Shown here: positions 25,033-39,984 of the stretch, one piece after another
Layout of the letters: each line of letters opens with the position of its first letter
Numbering within the stretch: the stretch's first letter is position 1
DNA from: Orbilia blumenaviensis
Taxonomy: Eukaryota; Ascomycota; Orbiliomycetes; Orbiliales; Orbiliaceae
Reading direction: 5' to 3'
Assembly (NCBI GenBank): GCA_036872755.1
Contig: JAVHNS010000010.1
Span: 62,001 to 126,000 of the forward strand
Length of the DNA: 64,000 nt
Translations under genes and position numbers: made by a program
The notes under the pieces: model-generated
What the model saw: only the letters and a program-made list of their open reading frames with translations
What the model was told of the DNA's origin: nothing
The model's database searches: none

Positions 25033-27004
25033 ATGGGTATGCCAAACATTTCCCCGTCCGAGTTTGCCGCTCGCCAATTCGACTATCTTATTGTAGGCGG
25101 GGGTACCGCGGGACTGGTTGTCGCTTCCCGCCTTACCGAAGATGCCAGCATCACTGTGGGTGTGATTGAAGCTGGCACCTCTGGGTTCGGCGACCCGTTG
25201 ATAGAAATCCCGGGGAGATTTGGAGAGGCTATTCATACGAAATATGACTGGGGGTTCGAAACATCCGCTCAGGAAGGGCTCGGCAATAGGAAACTCGAGT
25301 GGGCAAGAGGGAAAGCTCTGGGTGGCAGCTCCGCTATCAACTTTTTCACTTGGATGAGGGGCAACAAGCAGGATTACGATTCCTGGGAAGAGCTCGGAAA
25401 CAAAGGTTGGGGGTGGAAGAGTATGATGTGGGTTCCCTCTCTTTGATCGCAAAGACTTTTTCGATATCTACTTCAGAAACAGGCTAAAGCAAGCATGTTA
25501 CTCCCAGCCCGTTCTTCAAAAAGGTAGAAAAGTTTATTCAACCAGGTCCAGACCAAGAGAAACACAAACTCGACTATAACCCCGAGAGCCACGGTTCTTC
25601 GGGTTTCATACAAACTTCATACTCAAAACAGCATGGCGCCCACCATGAGCATTGGCATGAAACTCTGCAAAACATGGGCGTCCAACGCCGTCCAACCTTT
25701 GATGGGTCTAATGTGGGGGTGTGGACGGGCCTCACATCTGTCAACGCTGATACAAAAAGAAGCTATGCCGCAAATGAATATTATCTTCCGTATGCATCGC
25801 GTAAGAACCTTGCAGTCATATGTGACTCGATTGCGAGAGAGGTTATTCTAGAACCGTTCAATGGACAGCTTATGGCAACTGGGGTTCGGTTCGAGGCTGG
25901 CGGTTCTGAATATGTTGCGTTCGCTAGTAAAGAAATAGTTGTTTCTTGTGGAAGTGTTCAGTCCCCTCTAATCCTGGAACTTAGTGGGATAGGAAACCCG
26001 GAGATCCTTAAGGCTGCCAACATCGAGGTGAAGATAGAAAACAAAAATGTAGGGGAAAACCTACAGGATAGACTAAGTAAGTCCCCCTATTGAATGACCA
26101 TCAACCCAAAGGCGTGTGCTCACGGTGGTGAACTCCAGTGGTCGCCATGGTCTACGAAATCGACTCTACCACGCCAAATGCGGACGACCTTAGAACTAAC
26201 CAAGCTCTGGCTACGTCTGCTGATGAGGAGTACGAAAGGAATAGAACTGGGCTTCGAGCCGTCTTGCCCTGCAGTTTTACATATCTTCCACTGTCCCAGT
26301 TCATCGCTGAGGATGGAATTTCCCGGCTAGCAGCGCAAGCAAAAGCCACCTGGGGACACAAGGCAGACGTTCCACGTAATCGAAATTTGTTGCAAAAACT
26401 GACTTCAAAAGAGCCGCTTGGTCAAATGGAGTATGTATTTGATACTCGGAACTGGTACCCAGTCTTCGAATTGGAAGACGGTAAGAAGTATGGTACGATG
26501 CTACAGATGCTACAATACCCATTTTCGACTGGGAGCCTACACATCCCACCGAAACCGCCAGGAAAGGAGAAAACCACGTCTGATGATAAACCAATCATTG
26601 ACCCAATGTATTATCAAGGAAATGGTGTGTTGGATAAAACTATAATGGCAGAGGGCCTCAAATTCGGCCATAAAATTACCAAGACTGCCCCTCTCTGTAA
26701 CCTCATCAAACAAAGGGTATTTCCGCCCCCGCCGAAAGATGATGGCGATGAGGATTTCTTCGAGTATGTGAAGCATCATACTATTTCCGATTGGCATCCA
26801 ACGGGAACATGCGCCATGGGGGGTTCCGGAGGTAGCAGATATGGTGTAGTTGATGAACGCCTGAAAGTTTATGGCACTACAAACCTGCGTTGCATTGATG
26901 CTTCCATCATGCCATCCCAGATAAGCTGTCATCCACAGGCGACAGTGTACGCAATAGCGGAGAAAGGGGCTAGTATGATTCTAGAGGATCTGAAGGCACT
27001 GTAG
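25033..27004 (+). CDS. GMC-family FAD oxidoreductase (choline/glucose dehydrogenase-like)
   Basis: Flavin-dependent oxidation of an alcohol or sugar; the substrate cannot be read from sequence. Exons: 25033-25427, 25508-26076, 26139-27004; 1830 nt, 609 residues. The N-terminal Rossmann motif is FDYLIVGGGTAG (residues 16-27). GMC signature 1 is present as GKALGGSSAINFFTWMRG, and the second signature region as CGSVQSPLILELSGIG. The C-terminal catalytic region contains DWHPTGTCAMG and SCHPQATVYAIAEKGA, giving a His/His active-site pair. No signal peptide, so probably intracellular. Exon 3 is entered through TG of a split Met codon. A second Met two codons downstream is an alternative start. Could belong to a secondary-metabolite or lignocellulose-related subfamily, but no neighbour supports that. 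Confidence 0.9.
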
Positions 27005-27525
27005 ATCGGAAACCTACCTCACTGCTTCCTCTGTGAATTTTTTTTTTAAGGCTGCATGGTATTTACGGGGGTACTTGAAAGGCTGACAAACCCGAGCCAT
27101 TTGTAGAAGGCCGTTCTGTAAATATATGTGTATACATAAGTTCAGGATCTCCTGACATTTGTAGCCGATGTGCCATCTTTTCAGTTAGACGAGGGGAGAT
27201 GGTGATGAGAGGCGCCTTGCTTGGGTATATAGGAGAGAGAGAGAGAGCTCCCAATCGTCTAATGTCCGTGGTCCAATTAAGGAAAACTCCACTTTCTGGC
27301 TCTCACTCTCCCTCACACACTAACACATACTCTCCCTCACAGAAGCGTATCATGACATATAACTGCACTCGATAGGCCATCCGAACTGGGTTAAGAACCC
27401 TAGTTCAAAACTAAATTCCATAGATGTTATGGAAATGGGCGACCTGCACCTGAAGACGTGAATAAAGACCAGCTTTCCTATGGTATTACAGTGGCGTTGC
27501 TGATTAAATGGCACCATGTTCTCTC
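27005..27525. other. Convergent intergenic region
   Basis: About 520 bp between two stop codons, with no gene. Contains (GA)n at 27232-27248, CTCAC/ACAC-rich sequence at 27299-27345 and a T9 run at 27038-27046 that could mark the 3' end of the oxidoreductase transcript. Confidence 0.55.
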
Positions 27526-30500
27526 CTACCCCGTTGATGAGCCCAGTCCAAGTTGATTAATGTCAAAGCCAGCGCTGAGACCGAAAAACTGATACCTATA
27601 AGGGGATTGTCAGTAGTGTTAGGTTGTATTGGTAAGTGATTGTACCTTACCAATCTTCGACATTCAAAGTCGTGGGTGCGCTCTGTGCAAGACCAGAGCT
27701 ACTGTTACTCCAGGAGTCGTCTGGTGAGTCCATCGAGGCGTCGACATCAAAGTTAGCTGCCCAAAGGGGGTTATGGCCTACGTCGCCGTTGTGTAGCTGA
27801 CTAGAGTCTATTTGCATATCGGGGCTATTGACAAGGCGGATACCATCGCTGGACTTAAGAGGCGGAGTCTGTAGAGGACCTGCAAATGATTGCGGGACTG
27901 TCTCAGCTAAGGAACCACTGGCCAGATGAGGCGTTGTATCGTGGTTCGAAGGGGTTGTTTCGAGGCCGCTATTTCCAGACTCTTCCGGGAATAATTGGTT
28001 TGGTTGAAAATTTTCCCATAAGGATTGAGATATTGGTGGTGATGATTTAGTGACTAAGAAAAAGTCTGGTGGCGTTGCAGGAATTCCCGTGTTTGCTAGG
28101 AGCCCTGAGGGATGGTGTTGATATGGACGGATGTTATGGGGCTCAGCGCTTGCTGGTCCTGTCGGTAGGTTGCCAACAAAGGAATGATGTGGGTTATGGC
28201 CATGGATGGTAGTTGTCTGCCGGGAACTTTGTTGCTGTTTGGGGCCCGGAGAAACAGTCGGGGTTTGTGGTCGTGATCTCTCATAGGACATTTGCGGGGT
28301 CGGTCCCGTTGAAATGGTACCCAAATCGATATCTTCGAATTTCCGTTTTGAAGCCGTATCCGCTATTTTTCTACTTGACCCATCTCCGCGTTTCGATTTA
28401 TCGCTAGAGCGGCGGTACCCGCTAGTTTTGGCCAGCCTTTCCTCAAGTGCTTTGTTGCCCAGGATAGAATCGAATAGTGTGTAAACCATCTTTGCAACTA
28501 ACCAGATTTTTGATACTTCCTTGAGGGCTTCCATGCATATTTTCATCCTATCCTGCGTCATTGCGACGATTGCAGGCTGCGACGAGCGAACCTGGTATAC
28601 CTGCATGATCAATGCTGAGAATAGACTATACACACTAAGGGACATGTCGGTAATTAGCTAACGAATCAGGTCATGGCATTATTTCACCGGGCTTACATGA
28701 ATGCTGGGCAGTATTTTAGCTCATCATGAGCCCTGAGATTTTGTATGATTGTCGTTATGTTAGCAGCAGCTTGAAAGGCAATTTTGCGGGACGGGTAGCC
28801 TGAAATAGTGTTATTCAGGTGTGCGAAATCGGAAAGCGTAGCCGGGGGCATATGAGCACGATGTAGAAGACACAAGGTCGTACTTTTTCCCCTCTCTCTC
28901 TGTGGTAAGCCTGTGATTTCATGATGAATTTATGGGTGTTTGCGAAAGTGTAGGCAATTTGACTTACTAATATGTTGAGTGAAGGAGAGCTGCCCAAAAA
29001 TTCTGCCTTCGTGCGTCATTCATATGGTACTTCATTTCCTCTGGCAGATTGATCATCCAGTCTGCCAAAGCCATATCGCTGTGCGTGAGGTCTATAACAT
29101 GATGTCTCCGGGTACGCAGAGCGACAGAGTATTGTTGTGAAAGTACCAATCCCATGATTTCACAAAGCTTCACGTAATGAAGGAAGAATTTCACATGGAG
29201 AGGGTTCGGCTTGTATTCCATGGAAACGCCTGGCTCGTCTTCATCGAAGTCGTCCTCGGAAATCATTTCAACGTCGGAGTCGTCGGTGTTGATATGAACG
29301 GGACGCCCTAGCGCAACAGCCACAGACCTATCCCTTGTGAATAGTGTCCACCAAATCCGCTTCCATATTCGCTTGTCCGCTCTACTAAGCTGTGATCGTT
29401 CCACACTGACGACAGGGGGACAATTATTCCTCTGAGAATCACCGTTGAAACAAAACCGAGTCGGGGCTTACCTCCGATGCATCCCAGAGCCCTGCGCAAC
29501 AACAGTGGCAACTCTGCTCCAATAAAAGACGTTTTTGGTGACATCTGATAGCTTTGTTAAAGGTGTGGTGATAATTATATACATTCCGGGGGGTTAATAC
29601 CTTCTGGTCCTTCCCAGTACCACCCCATCAATATAAGCGACTGTACTATAGTCACCCGATCGTCCTCATAGTTTGCATCGTATAAAGCCTTTGCCCTTTT
29701 GTAGAACGTCAACGCAGCTGGTGTTGTAGAACCGCTGGCGTCCATGAGAGCTGGATTTGTGCAGACGCGAGAGCCCGCAAGAAGCACTGCTTGCAATAAT
29801 AAAAGCGATGGAGGGTTTGCTTGGTCTCGATAGCGTCGCATGAACCTATTGTGGTTGATAACGGGAACAATAGGTGCGATATGTCGAAAAAACGCCTCGA
29901 CTAGCTCATCACAGAGCGCCCTCGGTGGTAGCAGGAATGCACCCCTTCGATTTAAAATATCTATTTCCTCGCTATCCAATTCTGTAAGTTGTGCACGGGC
30001 ACCCCTGATACTCTCTGGCAGGGGGTAGTGCACGACATCGGCGGCGCCATGTCTATCGTGCACGAGTAAGCTGAGATTAGACGATTCCCCTATGCATTTC
30101 AAAGACGGTCGTAGCGTCAGAACCACGGATACCAAAATTGAGGATAATATATACCTAGATAAGCAACTCGGCCTGCATCTTTGATAGGGGCACGGGCGAA
30201 CTTTGGTTTTAGAAACTGAACAAAAGGATTCGTTTCCGGTTCGGCTGAAGATTCCGAAGTTGTGATTGCTGAATGAGATGGCGCGTCTACTTCGGAGGGC
30301 GGTTGGTCGCGGACGATGACCCTTGGCGCCGTCCCAGGAGAAGCACTTTTCGAGTCTCTAAAGGTGGGTTTGTAAGATGGGGATGTACCATTGGTTTGAT
30401 CTAGGCCATAGCCCAGGTGGACTTACGACTCTTCTTCCTTCTGCTTTGCGTCTGAAAGGGCAGCCTTTTTTCTTTTCGGTGTGGGGATTTTGCATTCGAT

Positions 30501-30608
30501 AGAAAATGCCACACAGTTGGTACACGGCACTCCTAAGCTAGCGGCGTCACACCGAACCTATTTCGCATATTAGCATATGTCTCGTTTTGTCACTGTTGAG
30601 CGTGCTCC

Positions 30609-30646
<38 letters not shown>

Positions 30647-31113
30647 ATTATGGCTGCAGAATAAGGAGAAAAGACATCAATTACCTTCCTAGCATGGCAC
30701 GTCTTAAGAATATTGTGGAGTTAGTAAACCATAATCAATGATTTTGGAAGAAGGAAATGATCGCTAGAACCGGAGGAGTGTACCTCGCAAGCCCGTGATG
30801 CTCTTTGTCTGTTTGGTAAGAACGCAGTTTAGCAGAAAGATCAACGTAAGCGAGTACATATCGTCTTGAACCTTGATACTCATATTCATGTTGAACCAGC
30901 CGCGCCAGGTGTGCTGGAGCTTTTTGTTGATACAAGGCACTTTGGGGGGTGGAGCTGGAGCTGGATGTTGCGGCCTGTCGTTTAGGAGTTGCAGTTTGCT
31001 TACCTGCGGAATCCAGAGTGACTCGCGCTCTGGGTTGTAGCGAATTGTGCGCTTCCTTGAGGAATCGGGGGGGCGGTAGGTGGGGCGTTTGATTCTTCGT
31101 CTGTATCTTTCAT
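27526..31113 (-). CDS. Zn2Cys6 transcription factor, CTF1/FarA-FarB-like
   Basis: Nuclear DNA-binding regulator. Eleven exons: 31113-31004, 30808-30784, 30702-30685, 30557-30427, 30357-30155, 30089-29601, 29544-29472, 29405-28968, 28882-28697, 28634-27651, 27595-27526; 2727 nt, 908 residues. The zinc cluster is C-X2-C-X6-C-X8-C-X2-C-X6-C at residues 44-73. It is split over three exons, including an 18-nt exon coding TCHARK. The fungal regulatory middle domain follows: VLLAGSRVCTNPALMDASG, GWYWEGPEDVTKNVFYWSRV, RIWWTLFTRDRSVAVALGRP, SDMALADWMINLP. It matches my memory of the cutinase transcription factor 1 / fatty-acid-responsive Far regulators, which control lipid and cutin use; the target here is inferred. 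Gln/Ser/Pro-rich C-terminal half. The last exon (WYQFFGLSAGFDI) was found only by splicing. A (CT)n run lies in intron 3. Confidence 0.92.
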
Positions 31114-31774
31114 CATATTTGTTTGAAGCTGGGTATTTGGAAGGGTAGAAGGTCAAGATGGCGGGATATCGACTCGGGGGTATTCAGAAAGGAGAGAGCA
31201 CGGCTTAGATAAAGTTCCTTCCTGGAGACAGTGGCGAAACATTAAAGGAGCATAGACGAAGTCGGATTTTGAGAGGATGCGGGACGGGACGGGTGGGCGC
31301 TGGTGCGCGAAACAGGTTGATGTCAAATGCTAGTTCTGAGGATGGATTTGCTCAAAACTCGTGTGGCGTTTTATGCGGCGATACCCAGTTTCGCTCCCAA
31401 GCATGCACAAGAAACAATTGCACCTGACTAAAGTGGAAAGGTATAAAACCCTCTTCTCCAGAGATCTGAAGTACTCAGGTAAGTGCTTAATTAAAGGTCA
31501 GGTAGTAAGCACGACTATAAAATATCGAATGAATGAGCATCCCAGGATTTTCAGAGGCAGAGTTACTGTCTGGTCTATCTTCTAATCACAATCACATGCA
31601 ACCCCCCCTCATCAATTTCGTCCCGATAGAAAATAGAGAAGAAATAAAGAAGAAACAGCGAGGGAGAGGGAGAGGGAGAGGGAGAAGAAGTGAATATAAT
31701 AGTATATAATATCATGAGACATAATAAAGAAGAGGACGGAAAAAGAGGGGGGGGGGGGGGCGTTCAAAGGTGCT
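31114..31774. other. Intergenic; polypurine and poly-G tracts
   Basis: No gene recognised. GGGAGA hexamer repeats at 31656-31686 and an AGAGG-G14 run at 31744-31760 lie just beyond the 3' end of the RBM25-like gene. The rest should contain the zinc-cluster gene's promoter. Confidence 0.55.
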
Positions 31775-34294
31775 TTATGTGACTAATCCTCTCTTTTCAC
31801 CCTCTGAAAAGAAAATCAACATCCGCCAGATTTTCTTCACTAACACTTCAGCATCTTCGTCCAATGCCTATCACAAAAACGAATGCCCGCATTAGTCGTA
31901 GTTAGGGGGTACCAGAAAAAAAAACCGTAGAACACTTACCATCTCTAATTCTTTGACGAGGTCTGTCGCAGAACCCCGTTTTTTTATGTGCTCCAGAACG
32001 AACGTAATGAGTTCTTGTTCCTGGACTCCAAGATACTGCCACATCGCATAATGTTAGCAGCACGTATTTTAAAGAGTAAATGGTACGGGCGAATTGCATA
32101 CTTCGACAATCTTCTTTTCTACAAAAGGTTGTAGCTTTTCTTTGATCATGGCATCGTCCACAAACTCCCAATTGACTTTCCAATTCCAAAGACCGTTTTT
32201 GTCGGACGGTATCTCATGAGCCAATGCCTTGACAAGTTCTTCCCTCGATTCGTCGTCCGCGCCTGCATTGTCTTCGTACTGTATAGGGATTAATACCCTT
32301 CTTGTCTTTGATGTATCCTCCTCTTCATCTTCCAGTAAGCCCTCGATGTCAGCAACTGTGCGCTTCGGCCGCGTCAAATCAGTCGCCTTGCTTCGCACAG
32401 AAGCACCGAGAGAAAGCTTGATACGAGGTTGCTGAGGCTCCTTTTCGGAAACCTGACCATCCCTATCGATTGCTTTTTCACGCAAAGAATGGATACTTTT
32501 AGATTCAGACGCCTTTTTCTCACTGTCCAGCAGACGCTCTTCTGCGGCCTTATCGCGCGCATCAATCTCTTTCTCCCGTGATCGAAATTGAGCCCTGTTT
32601 CTTATCCAAAGTGATCTATCAATATAGTAGTCTTCCACTCGACGATCCAACTCAACATCATCATCCCATTCCGACAGCCGTAGGGCCATAGCCGCTCGCT
32701 CTATCTCCTCTCTCCGTAGATCTTCTTTGTCCCTTACAGATTCTCGCTCGATAGCAGATGTGCGAGACCGCTCACGGTTTAGCCAACGGCGTTCATGGTC
32801 TAGGAATATGGCGTCGACTTCCCTGGTCTTTTTTTGCTTTCGACGGAGCTCAAGTTCGGAATCCGAGGCCTCTGAGTCCTCATCCTCTTGTGGCAAGCGG
32901 CTACTTGATCCGTTGACAAATTTCACAGATTGGGCAGCTGGTCCTGTTGGCGCGGAAAACGGCACGTCGTTACGAAGCCTTGAGGGGCCCACGGGTATGG
33001 AATTCGACCCAGCGGATGGGCCTGTCGGCGCCGAGGCTGGCGGAGAAACAAAACGATAGCCCCTGTTCCCGGACATGCGATCACGCTCTTGTTGTTCGAT
33101 TTCTTCTTCCCGCTTTATTCTCTCGATATCCCTTCGGTTCGAGCGCTCTCTAAAAGCTGCAATCTCCTTCGAAACAGTTTCCCGCATATCGGCGGGGATA
33201 TCGGCTAGTTCATCATCTATGCTGAGGGAAATTGTTACAACCTCAGGCTGTCCTTGGTCGGGTTTATTGGGGTCATCGTCAGTAGACGCTTGATTTCCAT
33301 CATGATTCGCAGTTTTTTCTTGTGGCCTTGCGTCTACATGACGATCAGGGTCGGAATATTCAGAAATTATAGCGCTGATAGCGAGACGAATAGACTCGTA
33401 CCGAGAACTTTGGTCCGCTAGGCCGGCACCTCCTTCCATCATATCAGCAGCCTCTTGATCTTTTAATTTGTCGATGATATCACCTGCGCGGTCGTCATTA
33501 ATTACCTATCGTAAAATTCATTAGATATTGAATGGAAAGGCCAATTTTAGGAGAGGGATATGTACCGAGATTTTTATGGCTTTGTCGGGATCGTCCGGAT
33601 TGGTGATACTCAAGTCGTGTACCGTGGTAAGAGCTGCCAGGACCCCATCAAACGATTCATACTCGCAGAATCCGAAATTGCGAAGCTTGCCCCCTTCATC
33701 AGATACTCGTATCCATCGGCGGACTGGTCCCGCTGCCTAAAACTTCGTTTAGCAAGATGATATTACCAATGGGCAGCGGGGTCCCGATTTTGGACCCAGG
33801 GGAGCATGTGGAGATAAACGGACCTTGAGAATTCTTTCAATCCATTGATCTTCTAAGAAAGGGGGGAGCGACCCGACAAACACAGATTTTATTTGTTCGT
33901 CAACGGTGGGTGGAACAAAACCAGAAGCGGACTCTCTTGTAGTTGAAGAACCCGACGTCTGATTGAGGGGGGCCTTCGAACCCCCTTGGGGGGGATGCAC
34001 CAGGCCAGACGACTGGTGGTGCGATGGCCCGCCAGGCAATGGTTGTTGCTTAGTCGATGCTGTCCCCAGCCTAATGATAGGAGCGTTGAAGTTGATGTTG
34101 GGGAGACTGGCAGGTGGGGAGAAGGCAGGAATGCCAGGACGATTGGTGCCATTGGCTTGGGCGGCATGGGGTGTGACGCCAGGTACAGGGGGAACGCCAG
34201 GTGCCGCAAAGTTCGGAGGGCCAGAGCCAGCAGGATTAACGCCAGGAGGGAACCCAAACCCTGGAGGGATCTGGATTCCTGGAGGGGCCTGCAT
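31775..34294 (-). CDS. RBM25-like splicing factor (RRM and PWI domains)
   Basis: U1 snRNP-associated splicing regulator family (human RBM25, yeast Snu71 relatives); nuclear. Exons: 34294-33824, 33736-33566, 33505-32102, 32035-31940, 31867-31775; 2235 nt, 744 residues. A Pro/Gly-rich N terminus is followed by one RRM whose RNP2-like SVFVGSLPPFLED and RNP1-like LRNFGFCEYE straddle intron 1 (residues about 135-200). Next comes a long charged Arg/Glu/Asp helical region (FRERSNRRDIERIKREEE). The C-terminal PWI domain (KNGLWNWKVNWEFVDD, EKLQPFVEKKIVEYLGVQEQ) spans the last three exons. The start is uncertain: eight in-frame codons precede this Met (ENSYGRPP), and an upstream ATG near 34396 may belong to a first exon I could not join in phase. 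Confidence 0.88.
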
Positions 34295-34743
34295 CGGGGG
34301 CCGCCCGTATGAATTTTCTGGAACTGGTTAGTGGAGAGTAGTAGCAATATGAGCGAGGAGCCTATGGGGGCAACTTGCGGTTATACGGATACATCTTAGG
34401 GTCGGTATAATGGAAGTTCCCTCTGGCGTCGGGATGCTGTTTGTGCGATGTAATTTTGAGGGAGCTAGCTCAACTACGCGCGCTTGACCACGATATCAGC
34501 CAGCACGAATTTCGAGTTGCTGACTAAGATATTACCAAAATAGGCAAAAGCTGGCGGATCTTAACCATATAAGGAATATTGAACCAATCTGACTATTAAA
34601 TTACCGGTTTTGGCAAGACTTGGAAATATTTAATTCTGATGCTTGGAGAAAATAAACGTTATAAGCCCCCCCCCCACCTCCCACCTCCCACCGCCTACCG
34701 CCGCCACCACCAGCCCTCCTCCGACTTTCCCTCTACCTCCATC
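34295..34743. promoter_or_regulatory. Shared divergent promoter region RBM25-like / bS21m
   Basis: About 450 bp between two divergent start codons. C-rich microsatellite-like sequence (CCCCCCCCCACCTCCCACC) lies at 34665-34690 just before the bS21m start. No specific factor site is assigned. Confidence 0.45.
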
Positions 34744-35259
34744 ATGTCAGCTGCTTTACGCGGCACCACATTTGCTATCAGGCCGCTATTCTTGGGGATA
34801 CTTTCGACAGGATTATCCAGTTCAACTCTCGTCAAAAGACTAGGGCCTACCATACCTTACGCTAGAATATCGACCACGATTCTTCGACCCCAGAACAACC
34901 TTTCTCAACCTCTCGATAAGGCCTCGCCCATAGACTGGACTGCGAACTCCCCTATACCTGCCGATTCAGCTGTCCCCTCAATACCACCCTCCCATCACTC
35001 TAAACTACCGCCTAGGCTCGGCTCTACCGCTGGTAGAAGTATCAGCGTTCGAGGAGGCGATGTCGCCGGGGCGTTTTTGCAACTTCGCCGGATTTGCGGT
35101 GAGAATTCCATTGCCAGAGATGCAAGCGCGCAGAGGTTTTACGAGCGGCCCGGAGTGAAGAAGAAGAGACTAAGGAGAGAACGATTCCGCCGAAGATTCA
35201 AGGAAAGCTTCAAACGGATGGTCAGCACCGTTCTTGAGATGAAGCGCCAGGGCATATGA
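34744..35259 (+). CDS. MRP21: Mitochondrial small-subunit ribosomal protein bS21m
   Basis: Component of the mitochondrial small ribosomal subunit. Single exon, 171 residues. The N-terminal 40-50 residues are rich in Arg, Ser, Thr and Leu with few acids, as expected for a mitochondrial presequence. The C-terminal 65 residues are a typical S21 domain: GGDVAGAFLQLRRICGENSI, ARDASAQRFYERPG, KKKRLRRERFRRRFKESFKR. I chose the ATG at 34744 (context CATCATGTC) rather than an in-frame Met at 34639, because the latter adds a Pro/His low-complexity tail from a C-rich tract. Convergent with MSP1, 163 bp apart. Confidence 0.88.
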   Translation: MSAALRGTTFAIRPLFLGILSTGLSSSTLVKRLGPTIPYARISTTILRPQNNLSQPLDKASPIDWTANSPIPADSAVPSIPPSHHSKLPPRLGSTAGRSISVRGGDVAGAFLQLRRICGENSIARDASAQRFYERPGVKKKRLRRERFRRRFKESFKRMVSTVLEMKRQGI

Positions 35260-35422
35260 AGGCCCCTGAAATTCGCGCGAAGAGATGTGATGGCATTAGT
35301 GAAGAAGAATGGAGTACATGACCTCCTAATGACTCAATGGTTTGGTGGTCTAACTAATATATGTTACATAATATCAAGAACAAAGAACAAATCGCACTCG
35401 ATAAACCCCAAGCAAGTGCGAA

Positions 35423-36959
35423 TCAACTCTCAATCAATCTATCCTGTGTACTCGAATATGAACTCCCTTGTCTACGCCTAAAAAAATCTTCATTTCTAAC
35501 CCCCCTAACTTCCTCCGGTTTCACACGTAACAGAGTTTCGCCACTGGCATTCTTTTCTTTAATATATTCTCTTATGGGAATCATCGCAGCATCCCGGCAC
35601 GCCTCTTTCATATCACTGCCGCTCATCCCGGCAGTACGCTTTACCAGATCGTCAAGATTAAAACGTTCCGGTGCGTCCATCTTTGTGTCTTTTAGAATAA
35701 TGTTCAAGATGCGTTTCCTCTGTTCGGCGTTAGGTAGCGATACTGCGAACCTCTTGGGGAGTCGCCGGAGAATTGCTTCGTCGATATCTTGTATCCTGTT
35801 CGTGGCCCCCAGCACGACTATACGTGGTGGTCGCTGGTCAACAGTTGATAAGAGCCCGTCCCAGTGGGTCATGAATCTGGGCCCAGCCAGCCCGTTAGTT
35901 TATTCCAATAAAAAGCCCATAAACCCTGAGATTATAGTTACTGACTCTGCTTTGACCATGGTACTGGCTTCATGGTCCGAACTACTTCGACTTCGCAAAA
36001 CAGCGTCAATTTCATCAATGAATATTATGCTTGGCTCGAGTTTTCGGGCCAAAGAAAATAGAGCTGCCACCAGCTTGTTACTATCGCCGTACCACTTTTC
36101 GGTAAGTGTGCTAATATGAAGGTTGATGAAACAAGCACCGGACTCGTGGGCAAGCGCCTTTGCAAGCATAGTCTTGCCTATATCCATAGATTAGTTCTTC
36201 TTCTTCTTCTTCTTCTTCTTCTTCTTCTATTGCCTGGAAGAGGAGAGGGTAGTTAAACTTACCGCAACCGGGGGGGCCATACAGCAGAACTCCCTTAGGT
36301 GCTGATAGTAGTGATGAGTGATCTGAGAATAGGTGGGGCCTGGATTTTAAGTTGGCTCAGATGCTTCTTTTCTTGCTCTTCTTCTTCAAGAAAGAAAGAA
36401 AAAGTGGGTAAAGAGGGAAACAAAGGCCAGAATATCTTACACCGTAAGCGGATATATTACAGACTCCTTGAGTTCCTCAATAATATCGGCCAAGCCACCA
36501 ATATCTGAAGCCAGCCCACAAAAACATTAGTCGGTTTTATTCCAGGGAATGTTAACCTTTCCAAAATTACCTTCGAATGATACGTGTATATCTTCTGGCG
36601 CGACTACTTCCATAGCGATCGTCTGCTCATAGGGACTAAGGGCTAGGTCGGCTCTCTTTACGTCTCGTTTTGTACCAGCATCGACGTCAGCATTATCGAG
36701 CCTACGGAGGATAGCAGAACTTCGTTTCCGGTTTTCTTCTTTTTGATCGGCCTCGGGGTCAAAACGTCGCATGGCATATTTGATGAGGAAGTAGGCTGAT
36801 AGTTGCTATATAGGCCTGTTAGCACAGAAAAGTATTATATGGGCAGTCTTCTTATTATTATTATCGTTATTATGGTGGGAGGGGAATCCATACGGCCGCC
36901 GCTATGAAGAGAATGTCGGTAATAAACCTGGTAGACCTTTTTGCACCGGCACTGGACAT
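35423..36959 (-). CDS. MSP1: Outer mitochondrial membrane AAA ATPase Msp1/ATAD1
   Basis: Membrane-anchored AAA ATPase that extracts mistargeted tail-anchored proteins from the mitochondrial outer membrane and peroxisomes. Exons: 36959-36894, 36805-36571, 36504-36441, 36339-36263, 36177-35946, 35876-35423; 1128 nt, 375 residues (yeast about 362). An N-terminal membrane segment (residues about 12-33) is followed by [11 protein letters not shown]. The AAA core contains [20 protein letters not shown], Walker A GPPGCGKTM split by intron 4, Walker [11 protein letters not shown], and sensor/second-region sequences [16 protein letters not shown] and [14 protein letters not shown]. Intron 4 contains a (GAA)n microsatellite. 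Intron 5 uses donor GTCAGT. Confidence 0.94.
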
Positions 36960-39695
<2,736 letters not shown>

Positions 39696-39984
39696 TAATA
39701 GTCAAGGGCCAAAAAGTTTTGAAGAGGTTTGGGTGGGAACTGTGCCGTCTTTCTGACCCTCCCTTCTGTATCCTTTTCTTTCGTTTATCTCTATTTTACC
39801 AAAAAAGAAAGACTTGGAAGCTATCCAAGGTTAGGGAAATTTTTAGGCCCAATTCCAAATCGTGAAACTAAATCTCCGAACACTATACGACACATTAATT
39901 TTGTTCATATGTGTTTTTTATTTTGTTATAATTATTATTATTATCTGTCTGTATTGAAATGTTATTTCGATTATTAATTATCGG

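Noticed and set aside
25033..31113. GMC oxidoreductase plus Zn2Cys6 factor as a secondary-metabolite cluster
   Set aside because: No synthase, P450 or transporter nearby; both are flanked by housekeeping genes, and the factor resembles a lipid-responsive regulator.
35361..36119. 252-codon plus-strand frame
   Set aside because: It is the complement of MSP1 exons, which carry clear AAA motifs on the minus strand.
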